Of a stretch of 35,913 nucleotides of DNA, positions 22,903-33,714 are shown piece by piece; position 1 is the stretch's first letter; each line of letters opens with the position of its first letter. The position numbers and the translations under genes were made by a program. This DNA is from Eubacteriales bacterium (GTDB lineage: Bacteria > Bacillota > Clostridia > Peptostreptococcales > Anaerovoracaceae): contig JAQWBM010000022.1 of NCBI GenBank assembly GCA_028706405.1, positions 1 to 35,913 of the forward strand, in the 5' to 3' direction. Below the pieces are notes generated by a model. That model made no database searches, was not told where the DNA came from, and saw nothing but the letters and a program-made list of their open reading frames with translations.

Positions 22903-23937
22903 TTAGTAAATTGAACCGCTGTTGACTACAGGCTGTGCATCTCTGCTCCCACAGAGGACTACCAGAAGATTGCTGACCATAGCGGCCTTGCGCTCCTCAT
23001 CTAAATCGACGATCTCTCTTTCACTCAGCTTATCCAAAGCCATTTCTACCATGCCGACAGCACTATCAACTATCATCTGCTTTGCAGCAATAATTGCAGA
23101 TGCTTGTTGCCTTTGGAGCATAGCTGCAGCTATTTCCGGAGCGTAAGCAAGGTGGGTGATCCTGGCCTCCATAATTTCAAGACCTGCAATATGCATAGAT
23201 TTCTGGATTTCCTCCTTCAGCTTTTCTGCTATTTCCTGACTGCTCCCACGAAGAGATTTTTCCTGATCCTCATTGGATGAATCATAAGGATAAAGTCTGA
23301 CGATATTTCGAAGTGCGGAATCGCATTGAATAGACAGATATTCTTTATAATCATCGACATTGAAAGCAGCTTTTGCTGTATTAACAACTCTCCAAATTAC
23401 TACTATTCCGATGATGATAGGATTTCCCAGTTCATCATTGATCTTTTGCCTTTCATTGCCCAACGTCATTGTTTTCAGCGATATGATTTTGCTGGGTTTC
23501 TTAGCAGGCATTGTGATATTTTTCCCGGCAGCACCCATTGAATCTGGATTGATTAATGGAGCAGCAGCAGGTTCAACGGTCGGATTAAATGCGACCACGA
23601 AAGGATTTACAAAGAAGAAGCCTTCTCCTTTCAGTGTCCCGTGATATTTTCCGAATAAAGTAAGAACGAGCGCTTCATTAGGATTAAGTATTTTCAATCC
23701 CGCAAACAAAATTGGCCCAATTATTATAAAATACAGAGCGCAAATTACGATAAGTGTTATGCCGAAAGCACTGCTTTCGTAGGGGACGTTAACCCTCATT
23801 ATCCCGAAAACGATCCCTGCTATAGAAGCAAGCATCAGCAGGATGTTGAGAATTAAAACAACCATGCCATTCATGGATTTTGGAGTGATTTCCTCAAAGT
23901 GCATTTGTTTACCTTGTAATTTATCAGTATCAGCCAT
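22903..23937 (-). CDS. SPFH/Band 7 domain membrane protein
   Basis: A 344-aa protein with two N-terminal membrane segments (about 25-47 and 55-77). The SPFH domain starts at [33 protein letters not shown] and contains [16 protein letters not shown] and a helical region [37 protein letters not shown]. It belongs to the prokaryotic stomatin-like group thought to form membrane microdomain scaffolds. The ATG at 23937 has AAAGGGG upstream; the in-frame GTG at 23955 is less likely. A palindrome at 23969-23993 lies just upstream and an Arc-like gene follows. Confidence 0.92.
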   Translation of the reverse strand: MADTDKLQGKQMHFEEITPKSMNGMVVLILNILLMLASIAGIVFGIMRVNVPYESSAFGITLIVICALYFIIIGPILFAGLKILNPNEALVLTLFGKYHGTLKGEGFFFVNPFVVAFNPTVEPAAAPLINPDSMGAAGKNITMPAKKPSKIISLKTMTLGNERQKINDELGNPIIIGIVVIWRVVNTAKAAFNVDDYKEYLSIQCDSALRNIVRLYPYDSSNEDQEKSLRGSSQEIAEKLKEEIQKSMHIAGLEIMEARITHLAYAPEIAAAMLQRQQASAIIAAKQMIVDSAVGMVEMALDKLSEREIVDLDEERKAAMVSNLLVVLCGSRDAQPVVNSGSIY

Positions 23938-23968
23938 ATAAAAAACCCCTTTCACTATTTACTGCTGA

Positions 23969-23993
23969 TTATGATATCGAAATGATATCATAA
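23969..23993. promoter_or_regulatory. Operator-like palindrome upstream of the SPFH gene
   Basis: Perfect 10-bp arms TTATGATATC and GATATCATAA with a 5-bp centre lie 32-56 bp before the SPFH start codon, where a repressor would block transcription. In the rest of the interval 23994-24315 I saw no convincing gene or site. Confidence 0.6.
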
Positions 23994-24315
23994 TAATAAT
24001 AAATTATGAACAAAGTAATGTCAATAGATGATATTTATACGTAATGTAATTGTAACAAAATCAAACACGGTTTACGGCATGGTTTGTTTGACAGCCTGAA
24101 CATGGCGAAATAAGGCATACATAGCTCTTAAAGAATGTCCAAGACCCTGACTGCCTGATTTCTAGCCGTACACCGCGCAAAAGACTGTGAACAGTAACGA
24201 TGCTTAAGAGAATCTCAGAAGTATTTATTGGATTGAAGTTTAATCTTAATAGGAGTATAATCTTATCATCTAATAGATTGAGCAAGCATGCGCCCCAGAA
24301 GCCGAGGATATCATT

Positions 24316-25770
24316 ATGACGATTTCAGTTTCATTTATGCATTATGCAGGTATTATTCTAGTACTTTTATTAATTTTATTTGTTGGTGTAAGATCCGGCA
24401 AAACAATCAAATCGATCAATGAGTTTTCCGGTAAGGCGAGAACTGCCGGATTTGGAATCATTTCAGGAACAGTCATAGGAACAATTGTGGGGGGAGCCTC
24501 AACGATTGGCACTGCACAGCTAGCATATACCAATGGATTTTCTGCATGGGTATTTACTCTCGGAAGCGGGATTGGCTTGATAATTATGGCTGTATTCTAT
24601 TCAAAGAGACTCTATAACAGTAATTGTACTACACTACCTCAATATATTGAAAAAGAATATGGCAAAACTGCCGGAAGATCTGTTACGATGCTGAATTCAT
24701 TGGGAAGCTTTTTAAGCATTGTTTCACAGGTAATGTCTGGTACGGCTTTACTTATCACTTTTATCGTGATCATAACCGGCAATGTAAATGTAAGAGCGAT
24801 CATTGTAGTTGCGTCAGCAATTGTTTCTGTCATTTTTATGATGATATACGTGGCGTTTGGCGGTATGGTCGGCGCCGGATTGGTAGGTATGGTAAAAACA
24901 ACACTTTTGTATATCGGGATGGGTATTTGCGGAATCATGGCAATAACCATGCAAAAGGGGGGATATGCGGGATTTGTAACCGCGCTTGGCGGATTGGACA
25001 CAGAGTATTTCAGTATTATCGGACGCGGATTTTGGACTGATGGAGGGAAATTCCTATCTTTGATTCTTGGAGTACTGACTACTCAAACATATATACAGGC
25101 ACTGATTTCAGGGAAAAATTTGCTTACATCAAGGGTCAGCGTTTGTATCAGTGCGGTATTCGTTGCCGCTATAGGTATAGCAGGGATATTTGTTGGTATG
25201 TACATGCGTGTTAATTGTGCAGACCTGGTTGGGGATAACGCAATTTTAGCCTTACCTCTTTTCATATTATATTATCTGCCCGCATTACCGGCAGGGATAA
25301 TCATAGGAACGCTATTGATTGCAGCGGTAGGAACCGGAGCAGGTATTGTCCTTGGGCTGAGTACTATGATATATAATGATATTTATATACCATTATATAA
25401 GAAAGAGTATATGAGCCCAAACAAAGCACTTTTAGTATCAAGATTGATCATAGTATTAGTTTTAGCATTAACGTGTATGGTTTCAATTCCTATGGTTATT
25501 TTAAAAGCACAGGTGCAGGATGTAAGTACTCTTTCAATGGCGTTGCGCGGAGCTGCAGCATGTATGGCGCTGTTTGGCGCATTGTTTCTTACCGGGAAAA
25601 TCAAAAAAAATTATGCTATGGCCACTATTATTGTATCGCCCTTACTCGTATTGTTTTCTAAGCCTTTGCTCCCGGCAAGCGTTGATTCACTTTGGATTGG
25701 TTTTTTCTTTTCGGTATTTATGATGATTATTGGTCTTATCTTTAGCAATTATCCCGCACGAAGATCATGA
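24316..25770 (+). CDS. Sodium:solute symporter family transporter
   Basis: A 484-aa integral membrane protein with about 13 hydrophobic segments. The N-terminal half has the SSS pattern: SINEFSGKARTAGFGIISGTVIGTIVGGASTIGTAQLAYTNGFSAW, then LYNSNCTTLPQYIEKEYGK. These match the family's discontinuous first core helix and the following loop. GAGG lies 7 nt before the ATG. It stands alone and converges with the next gene, whose stop codon is 2 bp away. The substrate is unknown (solutes of this family include amino acids, sugars, organic acids and osmolytes). Confidence 0.9.
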   Translation: MTISVSFMHYAGIILVLLLILFVGVRSGKTIKSINEFSGKARTAGFGIISGTVIGTIVGGASTIGTAQLAYTNGFSAWVFTLGSGIGLIIMAVFYSKRLYNSNCTTLPQYIEKEYGKTAGRSVTMLNSLGSFLSIVSQVMSGTALLITFIVIITGNVNVRAIIVVASAIVSVIFMMIYVAFGGMVGAGLVGMVKTTLLYIGMGICGIMAITMQKGGYAGFVTALGGLDTEYFSIIGRGFWTDGGKFLSLILGVLTTQTYIQALISGKNLLTSRVSVCISAVFVAAIGIAGIFVGMYMRVNCADLVGDNAILALPLFILYYLPALPAGIIIGTLLIAAVGTGAGIVLGLSTMIYNDIYIPLYKKEYMSPNKALLVSRLIIVLVLALTCMVSIPMVILKAQVQDVSTLSMALRGAAACMALFGALFLTGKIKKNYAMATIIVSPLLVLFSKPLLPASVDSLWIGFFFSVFMMIIGLIFSNYPARRS

Positions 25771-25772
25771 TA

Positions 25773-26939
25773 CTATGCATTAATAGGGATTTCCTGATGG
25801 GTATAACTAATATAATCAAACAGACCCTGTGCCAAATAATAACTCATGCTCTCCGCTTGATCCAGGAGCCTGCTGAATATATCGATATTTCTGGCATAAT
25901 CCCCTGCCAAAAAAGTGGTGGACTCATCAATCGTAGCCTGGAGAAGATTGCGTAATCTGTTTCTCAATTCCTGTTCATCCCAGAAGGGGTTTATTGCAGC
26001 AAGGAATGCAGCTCTCTGATATTCGTTTTCATAAAAAAGCTGGGTAATTCGATTTATTTCTTCAATATTACCTTCAATTTGAGCATCTATAAAAGCAACG
26101 ATTAAATCTATATACGTGTTAAATAAATCTAAATAGTCATCTGATACCTGATCGCCGAAGATTTCCCTTAATTCGTTTACATAATCAACAGGTACCTGCC
26201 TTAAACGCTCCAATACAACCTCTGTATTTCCAAGCCCTAAATATCTGCTGAGCATATAATTTCTGACCCATGTCACCAGTTCGAACCAAAATATCCTTAT
26301 CTTATAGATTGTATTCATTTGATCGTATGAGATACATTGAATATCTTCCCGGGTCGAATAATCAACATCCACACCGGCGGTAATGTACTGATAAAGGCCT
26401 TGTGCCAAAATATCACCCATTATATTATTTATATCTCCGAGAAGGTCATAAAGCGTAATGATTTTACTGAAATCACCTGCTGCGATTGCATTTGCCATTT
26501 CTATTATGTATTGCGTATAGGCTGCAAATAAATTATAATATTCAAAATAGTCCCAGTAAGGATTAATGTTATCCAAGAAAGCTGCTTCTTGCGCAATAAT
26601 CTCATATAATTGTTCGACATATATGTTGATAGCTTCCATATCCCCATCCAATTGAGCCGAAATCAAGTTGTTTAATGTTATCACATACTGACTTAAGTAT
26701 TGACTGTATTGCTCCGAAATTTCTCGTCCCAATATTATCTCTTGCATTTTTCCAACGTTCAAGGATTCAAAATATAATCGGCTGAATAAATCTGCGGTAG
26801 TCTCATCACCATGGTATCTGCTGATCATATATTCACTGATCCAGGTAGTCAGCCTGCGGTAATAGGTTCTCGTATTAAATATCAAATCCATTTGACTGAA
26901 AGTGATACATTGCGGATCAAAGCTTTTTTTCATTATCAT
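25773..26939 (-). CDS. Unknown helical protein made of two copies of a ~190-residue unit
   Basis: A 388-aa protein of no family I recognise. Residues 10-190 and 201-381 are homologous at an offset of 191: QCITFSQMDLIFNTR matches QCISYDQMNTIYKIR, then WISEYMISRYHG matches WVRNYMLSRYLG, DNINPYWDYFE matches AAINPFWDEQE, and LAQGLYQYI matches LAQGLFDYI. It is rich in Tyr, Asn, Gln, Asp and Glu with regular hydrophobic spacing, so it is probably all-alpha. It has one Cys per unit, no signal peptide and no membrane segment. The ATG has AAAGGAG 7 nt upstream. It is single-gene, ending tail to tail with the symporter. Confidence 0.8.
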   Translation of the reverse strand: MIMKKSFDPQCITFSQMDLIFNTRTYYRRLTTWISEYMISRYHGDETTADLFSRLYFESLNVGKMQEIILGREISEQYSQYLSQYVITLNNLISAQLDGDMEAINIYVEQLYEIIAQEAAFLDNINPYWDYFEYYNLFAAYTQYIIEMANAIAAGDFSKIITLYDLLGDINNIMGDILAQGLYQYITAGVDVDYSTREDIQCISYDQMNTIYKIRIFWFELVTWVRNYMLSRYLGLGNTEVVLERLRQVPVDYVNELREIFGDQVSDDYLDLFNTYIDLIVAFIDAQIEGNIEEINRITQLFYENEYQRAAFLAAINPFWDEQELRNRLRNLLQATIDESTTFLAGDYARNIDIFSRLLDQAESMSYYLAQGLFDYISYTHQEIPINA

Positions 26940-27178
26940 ATCAATGCTCCTTTAGGATAGTATTCGGTAATGATTGAACATCTAATAATCAGTTATTCAT
27001 ACCTTAATCAATATATTTACCAGCAGGTATAAATGATACAATTGAAATCGGCTGCTGAAAAAATTTTATTCTGCTGTCGAAGCTCAAGGCTGCCGGAGTA
27101 AAGCAGTGCAATAGCCTGGACATGCCATATTAATAAGTGTAAAATAAACAAAAGAATTACAATACAGGAGGGATACAT

Positions 27179-28024
27179 ATGCTTAATATAGGATGCCATT
27201 TGTCCTCCTCAAAAGGCTTTACACATATGGGAAAGGATGCATTGAGCATCAATGCTAATACTTTTCAGTTTTTTACCAGAAATCCGCGAGGAAGCAAGGC
27301 AAAAGATATTGATGATGACGACCTAAAAGGTTTGCTGAAGATCATGAATGACAATGGATTTGCTCCCGTGCTCGGTCATGCTCCATATACCCTTAATCCC
27401 GGCTCCGCAAATCCGCGAACCAGAGGATTTGCCTTGGAGGTTTTAAAGGATGATTTAGCGCGTATGGAGCGTTTGCCAAACAATTTTTACAATTTTCATC
27501 CCGGGAGTCACGTGGGACAGGGAATTGAAAAGGGGATCGAGCTGATTACAGAAGCGCTCAATTCCATCCTGACCTCGAACCAGACAACCATGGTTTTGCT
27601 TGAAACCATGTCGGGAAAAGGGAGTGAGATTGGAAGCACCTTTCAGGAAATCAAAAAGATCATCGAAAAAATAAAGCATGGTAATAAAATAGGGGTCTGC
27701 TTGGATATCTGTCATATATATGATTCAGGATATGATATAGTTAATGATTTAAACGGTGTATTGGAAGAATTTGATAGACTCATAGGCTTGGACAGACTTC
27801 GTGCTGTTCATCTGAATGACAGCAAAAATCCTTTTGCCAGTCATAAAGACCGGCATGAAAAAATAGGAGAAGGTACCATTGGTTTGAAGGCACTCACAGA
27901 TATTATTAATCATCCAAAGCTGCGTCATTTGCCATTTTTTTTAGAGACTCCAAATGAATTATCGGGATATGCACAGGAGATTAGGCTCCTTCGCGATGCC
28001 TTTTTTGACTTTCAAGAAATATAG
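27179..28024 (+). CDS. nfo: Endonuclease IV (AP endonuclease)
   Basis: A 281-aa TIM-barrel enzyme of the AP-endonuclease 2 family that cuts DNA at abasic sites. Metal-binding motifs are present: [63 protein letters not shown], and LETP near the end. The length is normal. The ATG has CAGGAGGG upstream. It appears to be a single-gene unit. Confidence 0.95.
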   Translation: MLNIGCHLSSSKGFTHMGKDALSINANTFQFFTRNPRGSKAKDIDDDDLKGLLKIMNDNGFAPVLGHAPYTLNPGSANPRTRGFALEVLKDDLARMERLPNNFYNFHPGSHVGQGIEKGIELITEALNSILTSNQTTMVLLETMSGKGSEIGSTFQEIKKIIEKIKHGNKIGVCLDICHIYDSGYDIVNDLNGVLEEFDRLIGLDRLRAVHLNDSKNPFASHKDRHEKIGEGTIGLKALTDIINHPKLRHLPFFLETPNELSGYAQEIRLLRDAFFDFQEI

Positions 28025-28107
28025 CATGGTTTATATCATATTTTGCGCTGCCGCATAAACTGATATGGGACACATTGATCCCATAACGGTTTAGGAGGCA
28101 AATGATA

Positions 28108-28578
28108 ATGAATTATAAAGACGATGGAAGCATGTATTGCTATTCATCACCTATAAAACGGAAAAACCAATATGGCTATGGCGAAGACACTTCCAATTGG
28201 ACAGAACCATGGCAGCAGACTAGCGCAAAGCCATATCACCCGTTCCATGAGGAATTAGCCGACAAATTTTATTCGAGCGATCCCATGGAAATGAATAGAG
28301 CGGAAGAAAGTCATGGATTATGCGGAGGACATGGAATTCAAAGACCCGGCTGGCCCTGCTGGCCTTGCTGGGGAGGAGACCTGTGTCGAATAGATTGCAG
28401 GTTTAAAGGGCGATGTCCGAAATGTCCGCCAGGACTTCCAGGTCCTCAGGGTCCTGCAGGTCCGGCGGGACCGCAGGGTAGTCCCGGTCCGGCAGGCGCA
28501 ACAGGAGCTCAGGGACCAGCAGGTCCGTCAATATATGCACAACCGTCAGAAACTGGGATTTTTCCAAAACCAAAATAA
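28108..28578 (+). CDS. Short collagen-like protein, possible exosporium or surface protein, apparently truncated
   Basis: A 156-aa protein. The N-terminal 100 residues are polar, with Trp/Cys-rich patches (RPGWPCWPCWGGD, CPKCPPG). Then a Gly-X-Y repeat of about 12 triplets (PGPQGPAGPAGPQGSPGPAG) is followed by a short tail ending in PKPK. BclA/BclB-like proteins normally continue into a C-terminal globular trimerisation domain, which is missing here. An orphan BclB-type C-terminal domain lies at 31784-32311. The ATG at 28108 is 9 nt after AGGAGG and is better than the ATG at 28102. Confidence 0.8.
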   Translation: MNYKDDGSMYCYSSPIKRKNQYGYGEDTSNWTEPWQQTSAKPYHPFHEELADKFYSSDPMEMNRAEESHGLCGGHGIQRPGWPCWPCWGGDLCRIDCRFKGRCPKCPPGLPGPQGPAGPAGPQGSPGPAGATGAQGPAGPSIYAQPSETGIFPKPK

Positions 28579-28648
28579 CATTTGGAATCCCAATAATCAC
28601 GCAATAGACTGCTTGGAAGCTGTACGAGCTTTCGGACGGCCCGCCCAT

Positions 28649-28810
28649 ATGGGCACTATCAAAAAACAAAGAAACTGCGCACTGCATTAACGGGATGACG
28701 TGCGTCAGCTGTCGAAATAAAATAGAGCGTAAGCTGTGCAACACAGCGGTAATTACAGAAAGACTGCATAACAGCCAGCATAGTGCCCTTGATTCTTGTC
28801 AAGGCCGCCT
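28649..28810 (+). pseudogene. Fragment of a heavy-metal-associated (HMA) domain gene
   Basis: An open stretch without a start or ribosome site reads CINGMTCVSCRNKIERKL followed by CNTAVITERL. GMTCxxCxxxIE is the metal-binding signature of HMA domains, and MTCVSCxNKIE is common in Clostridial proteins that fuse HMA to a TauE/SafE-type membrane domain (recalled). The similarity ends after about 25 residues. It is probably a remnant of a deleted gene. The interval 28579-28816 has no other gene. Confidence 0.5.
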
Positions 28811-28816
28811 ATTTTT

Positions 28817-29263
28817 TCAAATATAAAACATCGGCTCTTGCTCACCTACTTGTCGCTCCACTTCGGAAACCAGTTCGTCTAGCGTAATCCGGTTAAGGGT
28901 TTCCCGAACGGCATTGTCCAGCTTTTCAAATGTGGCCAGTCGCATAGCTCCGTCAATTTCCGGTGCTTTTTCTTCGACGGTAGAATCCGTTTGCTCAAAA
29001 AGTGAAGCTTCCACGGCTTTCAGCACATCCAGCGCGGTTAGAAGCGCTGGCACTTTGGCAAGCTGGTATCCTCCCTGCGAACCCTTCACGGAATTAACAA
29101 TCCTACCGCGCTTTAACAGGGAAAAAACTTGCTCCAGATAAATCTTTGATATACCCAGCCTTTCCGAAATGCTTATCACGGTGATATATTCATCAGGGTG
29201 ATGCTGCTGCGCCAGATAGATGGCAGCGGCCAGAGCATAGCGCCCTTTGGCGGAAATTCTCAT
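28817..29263 (-). CDS. Rrf2-family transcriptional regulator, CymR-like
   Basis: A 148-aa protein beginning MRISAKGRYALAAAIYLAQ, the Rrf2 winged-helix signature. It has ISERLGISKIYLEQVFSLLKRGRIVNSVKGSQGGYQLAK as the DNA-binding region. It has no Cys in the region where IscR or NsrR bind an Fe-S cluster. It is therefore of the CymR type, which in Bacillus and Staphylococcus represses sulfur genes together with CysK. It is divergent from cysK, consistent with that role. Inverted repeats in the shared intergenic region could be its sites. Confidence 0.92.
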   Translation of the reverse strand: MRISAKGRYALAAAIYLAQQHHPDEYITVISISERLGISKIYLEQVFSLLKRGRIVNSVKGSQGGYQLAKVPALLTALDVLKAVEASLFEQTDSTVEEKAPEIDGAMRLATFEKLDNAVRETLNRITLDELVSEVERQVGEQEPMFYI

Positions 29264-29279
29264 AATGGCTTCCTCATCT

Positions 29280-29296
29280 CATACATATTTGGTATG
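29280..29296. promoter_or_regulatory. Inverted repeat upstream of the Rrf2 regulator gene
   Basis: Arms CATAC and GTATG are separated by 7 bp, 17 bp before the regulator start codon. This is a candidate autoregulatory site. Confidence 0.4.
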
Positions 29297-29340
29297 TGAT
29301 CTTATCGTATTAGAATATCGGCAGCTTGTCAATAGCCTAT

Positions 29341-29433
29341 CATTCATATATGCGGAATATTATTTTTAAAACCTCTTGACAAAGTGTGGCTTAAAGGGTA
29401 TTATAATCATATCATATTAAACATATATGAATG
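29341..29433. promoter_or_regulatory. 12-bp inverted repeats flanking the cysK promoter
   Basis: CATTCATATATG (29341-29352) and CATATATGAATG (29422-29433) are perfect complements, 69 bp apart. They lie either side of the cysK promoter. They could be paired operator half-sites of the divergent Rrf2 regulator. Confidence 0.5.
29376..29404 (+). promoter_or_regulatory. Promoter of cysK
   Basis: TTGACA (29376-29381) and TATTAT (29399-29404) are separated by 17 bp. A further TATAAT overlaps 3 bp downstream. Confidence 0.75.
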
Positions 29434-29460
29434 ATTTTAACAAAATTGAGGAGGTACACT

Positions 29461-30393
29461 ATGTCAAAGGTTTATAAAAGTCTCACCGATCTGATCGGGA
29501 AAACTCCGCTGCTAGAGCTTGCAAACTATGGGAAAGAACATGGTCTTGATGCTGCAGTGATCGGCAAACTAGAATATTTCAACCCCGCCGGAAGTGTGAA
29601 GGACAGAATCGCGCTGGCGATGATTGACGAGGCCGAGGCAGAAGGCCTGCTTTTTCCTGAGTCGGTGATTATTGAGCCGACCAGTGGAAACACCGGCATT
29701 GGTCTTGCATCGGTTGCCGCCGCACGCGGATACAGAATCATACTCACCATGCCGGAGACGATGAGCGTAGAGCGCAGGAATCTGCTGAAAGCCTACGGTG
29801 CGGAGCTTGTGCTGACAAAGGGTGCGAAGGGTATGTCCGGTGCGATTGCCAGAGCGGAAGAACTTGCGGAGGAAATCCCAAATGCCTTTATCCCCGGTCA
29901 GTTTGTAAACCCCGCAAATCCTGATATTCACCGGAAAACAACCGGTCCTGAAATTTGGGAGGATACCGATGGAAAGGTGGATTTTCTCATTTCCGGTATC
30001 GGTACTGGAGGCACGATCACGGGCGCTGGCGAGTATCTGAAATCGAAAAACCCAAATATCAAAGTAATTGCTGTGGAGCCGGATACTTCCCCGGTTTTAT
30101 CCGGCGGTTCCGCAGGACCGCATAAGATTCAGGGAATTGGGGCCGGTTTTGTTCCCGAGGTTTTGAGCACGACTGTCTATGATGAAATCATCCGCGTGAA
30201 AAACGAGGACGCTTTCGCCGTTGGTAAGGAGCTTTCCAAAACAGAAGGGCTGCTTGTGGGCATTTCCTCCGGAGCGGCTGTTTGGGCGGCCACGGAAATT
30301 GCAAAGCGCCCGGAGAATGCCGGAAAAGCTATTGTAGTGATTCTGCCGGATACCGGTGAACGCTATCTCTCCACCCCATTGTTTTCCGAATAA
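29461..30393 (+). CDS. cysK: Cysteine synthase (O-acetylserine sulfhydrylase)
   Basis: A 310-aa PLP enzyme that forms cysteine from O-acetylserine and sulfide. The N-terminus [13 protein letters not shown], the PLP lysine in [10 protein letters not shown], the substrate loop TSGNTG, and [16 protein letters not shown] are all present. It ends shortly after [16 protein letters not shown], as usual. The ATG at 29461 has GAGGAGG upstream; the longer frame from 29431 has no ribosome site. It is intact, while the genes behind it are in fragments. The divergent Rrf2 protein is the likely regulator. Confidence 0.95.
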   Translation: MSKVYKSLTDLIGKTPLLELANYGKEHGLDAAVIGKLEYFNPAGSVKDRIALAMIDEAEAEGLLFPESVIIEPTSGNTGIGLASVAAARGYRIILTMPETMSVERRNLLKAYGAELVLTKGAKGMSGAIARAEELAEEIPNAFIPGQFVNPANPDIHRKTTGPEIWEDTDGKVDFLISGIGTGGTITGAGEYLKSKNPNIKVIAVEPDTSPVLSGGSAGPHKIQGIGAGFVPEVLSTTVYDEIIRVKNEDAFAVGKELSKTEGLLVGISSGAAVWAATEIAKRPENAGKAIVVILPDTGERYLSTPLFSE

Positions 30394-30428
30394 AAATTTA
30401 ACAGGGAGTGGAAACGAGTGTTTCTCGA

Positions 30429-30550
30429 TGAAAATAATGATCGGCAGTATCTCTATCCGACACGGTGGATTTTTCCGTTCAAGCGTCGGACTGGATGATT
30501 CGGAAGACATCTTTGCCGATTTGGATCAAGCGTTTAGAGCAGACAAGTAA
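30429..30550 (+). pseudogene. C-terminal remnant of a transsulfuration PLP enzyme (MetB/MetC/MGL family)
   Basis: About 40 codons read IRHGGFFRSSVGLDDSEDIF and then ADLDQAF before a stop. This is the characteristic end of cystathionine gamma-synthase/lyase-type enzymes (usual form IRLSVGxEDxEDLIADLxQAL). The preceding roughly 340 residues with the PLP lysine are missing. It begins 36 bp after cysK. Confidence 0.7.
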
Positions 30551-30634
30551 AGACCACTGATATAAAGAATAAAATGATTTGTATAACTGCAAGAAAATCT
30601 TATATGGTTGATATGTTTTAAAAGGAGAAACACC

Positions 30635-31759
<1,125 letters not shown>

Positions 31760-31783
31760 CCTTCTCGTAAAAGTTGTGCATAA

Positions 31784-32311
31784 ATAGGCAGTGCAATTAT
31801 TCCTTTCTCCTCAGGGACGCCCATTACGGTGACCTCTCTGATTGGGGGATTGGTAGGATTGCCTAGCTTTGTGGGGTTTGGCTCCAATGCTCCGGGCATT
31901 GATGTCTTTGGTACGACGATCAACCTGACAGGCACGGTTCTTGGCATCAATCAAAACTACGCTTTTACCATGCCCCGAGATGGCGTGCTCACAGGTCTGA
32001 ATGTATTCTTCAGCGTTACGGCCGCAGTAGGCGTGGCTTTGGGCAATTACCAGATCCATGCCCAGTTGTTCCGTTCCCAGACGCCCACGAGCAACGCTTT
32101 CGATGCTCTGGCGCCGACAGACATCGCACTGACGCCAACTTTCCCAGGTTTGGGAATTTCCCTGGGCGATGTGGCCTCAGGATCAGCCACGTTCAGCATC
32201 CCGGTGACGGCCGGCGACCGGCTGCTGCTGGTGTTCTATGTCGAGCCTCCGGCACTGAGCGTTGCCGCCTCGGTCATAGGATACGCCAGCGGTGGTTTGT
32301 CTATCGATTAA
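31784..32311 (+). pseudogene. BclB-type exosporium glycoprotein C-terminal domain, N-terminus missing
   Basis: The open frame from 31784 has no ATG and no ribosome site; a GTG at 31829 is inside the domain. It reads SAIIPFSSGTPITVTSLIGG, LVGFG-like LPSFVGFG, INQNYAFTMPRDGVLTG, ITAQL-like IHAQLFRSQTPTSN, GDRLLLVFYVE, and VIGYASGGLSID. This matches the globular C-terminal domain of BclB-like spore surface proteins, which normally follows a collagen-like repeat. The collagen-like gene at 28108 lacks such a domain. The base composition is clearly richer in GC than the flanks. Confidence 0.8.
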
Positions 32312-32348
32312 GTATAAATCAAATTGTAAATCGAACTGCCGAAGTATT

Positions 32349-32375
32349 AGGAAGGCCTGAAGAACAGGCCTTCCT
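32349..32375 (+). terminator. Terminator after the BclB fragment
   Basis: Perfect 11-bp arms AGGAAGGCCTG and CAGGCCTTCCT enclose a 5-nt loop, followed by GCTTTAT. Confidence 0.7.
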
Positions 32376-32483
32376 GCTTTATACCAGCACTGATAAACGC
32401 GTATCACAGATTGTTTGAGAGGCGTCCCTAACCATTTCTAAAAGACCGGTATCGTCTGTTTCATCTCTGGCTCTTTTGGGCAA

Positions 32484-33581
32484 TTACCGGTTCCTGCACC
32501 TGAAAATGCTGCTGCGGCAAGAATTAATTTTGCCCGTCATCCTGTTTTTCACGGATAACAGTGAATATTTTTCGAGATAGTTTTTACGCATCAGATTGCA
32601 TTCCTCGGGTTCGATATAATTTATATGACCGAGGGCGGAAGCGGTAAAATATGCGGCGCAATTTTTACGGAGGATCATGCTGACCGCTTCGGCATCGCTT
32701 TCATTTTCCCCCCTGCATATGGCGCCTAAATCCTTGATAAAAACTGCAGGATCCGATTTTAGGGCAGTAAGGATCAATTCTTTATTAGCATTGACGGTTT
32801 TCATATTTGTACCAACGATTTGTGCAAAATCATCCAGCAACGGTCTTAAGTCCATGCCAAGCTTTGAAAAGCGCACCACATCAAAATCTGTTACTGACAG
32901 GATATTCTCTTCTACACCATAGGCTTTACAGTCAGTCAACACAGATCCTAATTCTAAAGAAATATTTATTTCATGCTGATCGATATTTTCAATATCTGGT
33001 GTATAGCATTTCTTTACTTTTTTTTCTATAAATTCTTTGCAGGCAGCCTCCAATTGATAGGCAGTCCGAAAGGCAGCCACGCATTTTTCTTCAAAGCATA
33101 AAACGCCGTGATTTTTCATAATAATAGCATTTCCAGAAGAGTATTTTAATGCAGCTGTTACGTTTTCACACAAATCCTTTGTGCCGGGCAGTGCGTACTC
33201 AGCACAGATCACTTCATTTGTAAACTCTGAATACGGAGAAATAGGCTTAAAGGAATCCAGCCCCGCTGCGGATATGGCCGATGCATTATTCTGGTGGGTA
33301 TGGATAACAAAATTACTGTTCGGACGAAGCTGATAAACAGCTCGGTGTATGCCCATTTCTGAAGAAGGGATGATGCTTCCTTCGTAGCTCAAATCTGAAA
33401 TTTTAACCTCTACTAAATCATCTGCCGCCAAAGTTTTATATTCTCTGCCGCTGGGTGTGATCACAAAACTATTTTTATTTATACGGCAGCTGACGTTGCC
33501 CCATGTTCTGGCGACAAGTCCTGTTCGGATCAATTCGTGACCGGCCTTGATCACTAATTCCTTTGCTTGTCTAATATCCAT
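32484..33581 (-). CDS. Class II aldolase/adducin-family protein with a second, degenerate-looking domain
   Basis: A 365-aa protein. The N-terminal class II aldolase domain (about 1-205) has GNVSCRINKNSFVITPSGREY, zinc-ligand HTHQNN near 99, and MKNHGV near 158. These zinc-binding features are those of fuculose- or rhamnulose-phosphate aldolases and related decarboxylases or dehydratases. The C-terminal 160 residues (ISLELGSVLTD to GHINYIEPEECNLMRKNYLEKY) look like a second, aldolase-related half without the zinc motif. The ATG at 33581 has GGGGAG upstream; the open frame extends further but without a ribosome site. Substrate unknown. Confidence 0.82.
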   Translation of the reverse strand: MDIRQAKELVIKAGHELIRTGLVARTWGNVSCRINKNSFVITPSGREYKTLAADDLVEVKISDLSYEGSIIPSSEMGIHRAVYQLRPNSNFVIHTHQNNASAISAAGLDSFKPISPYSEFTNEVICAEYALPGTKDLCENVTAALKYSSGNAIIMKNHGVLCFEEKCVAAFRTAYQLEAACKEFIEKKVKKCYTPDIENIDQHEINISLELGSVLTDCKAYGVEENILSVTDFDVVRFSKLGMDLRPLLDDFAQIVGTNMKTVNANKELILTALKSDPAVFIKDLGAICRGENESDAEAVSMILRKNCAAYFTASALGHINYIEPEECNLMRKNYLEKYSLLSVKNRMTGKINSCRSSIFRCRNR

Positions 33582-33714
33582 TTTTTCTCCCCGGTTATTG
33601 TTGTAAAACACTTGCGGAACAATCTCAAAAAGATATATCATATTATTATAACGCATTAGTAGAAAATTTTCGACTGTAGAAAATAAAATACGAAGCAGTA
33701 TGGAGGTAATAAAA

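Noticed and set aside
22675..22925. Two plus-strand open frames after the NAD(P)HX epimerase gene
   Set aside because: They are shadows of the minus-strand Arc-like gene and have no ribosome site.
24061..24285. 74-codon minus-strand open frame between the SPFH and symporter genes
   Set aside because: No good ribosome site and no family resemblance that I can support. It may be a decayed remnant, but nothing shows it is coding.
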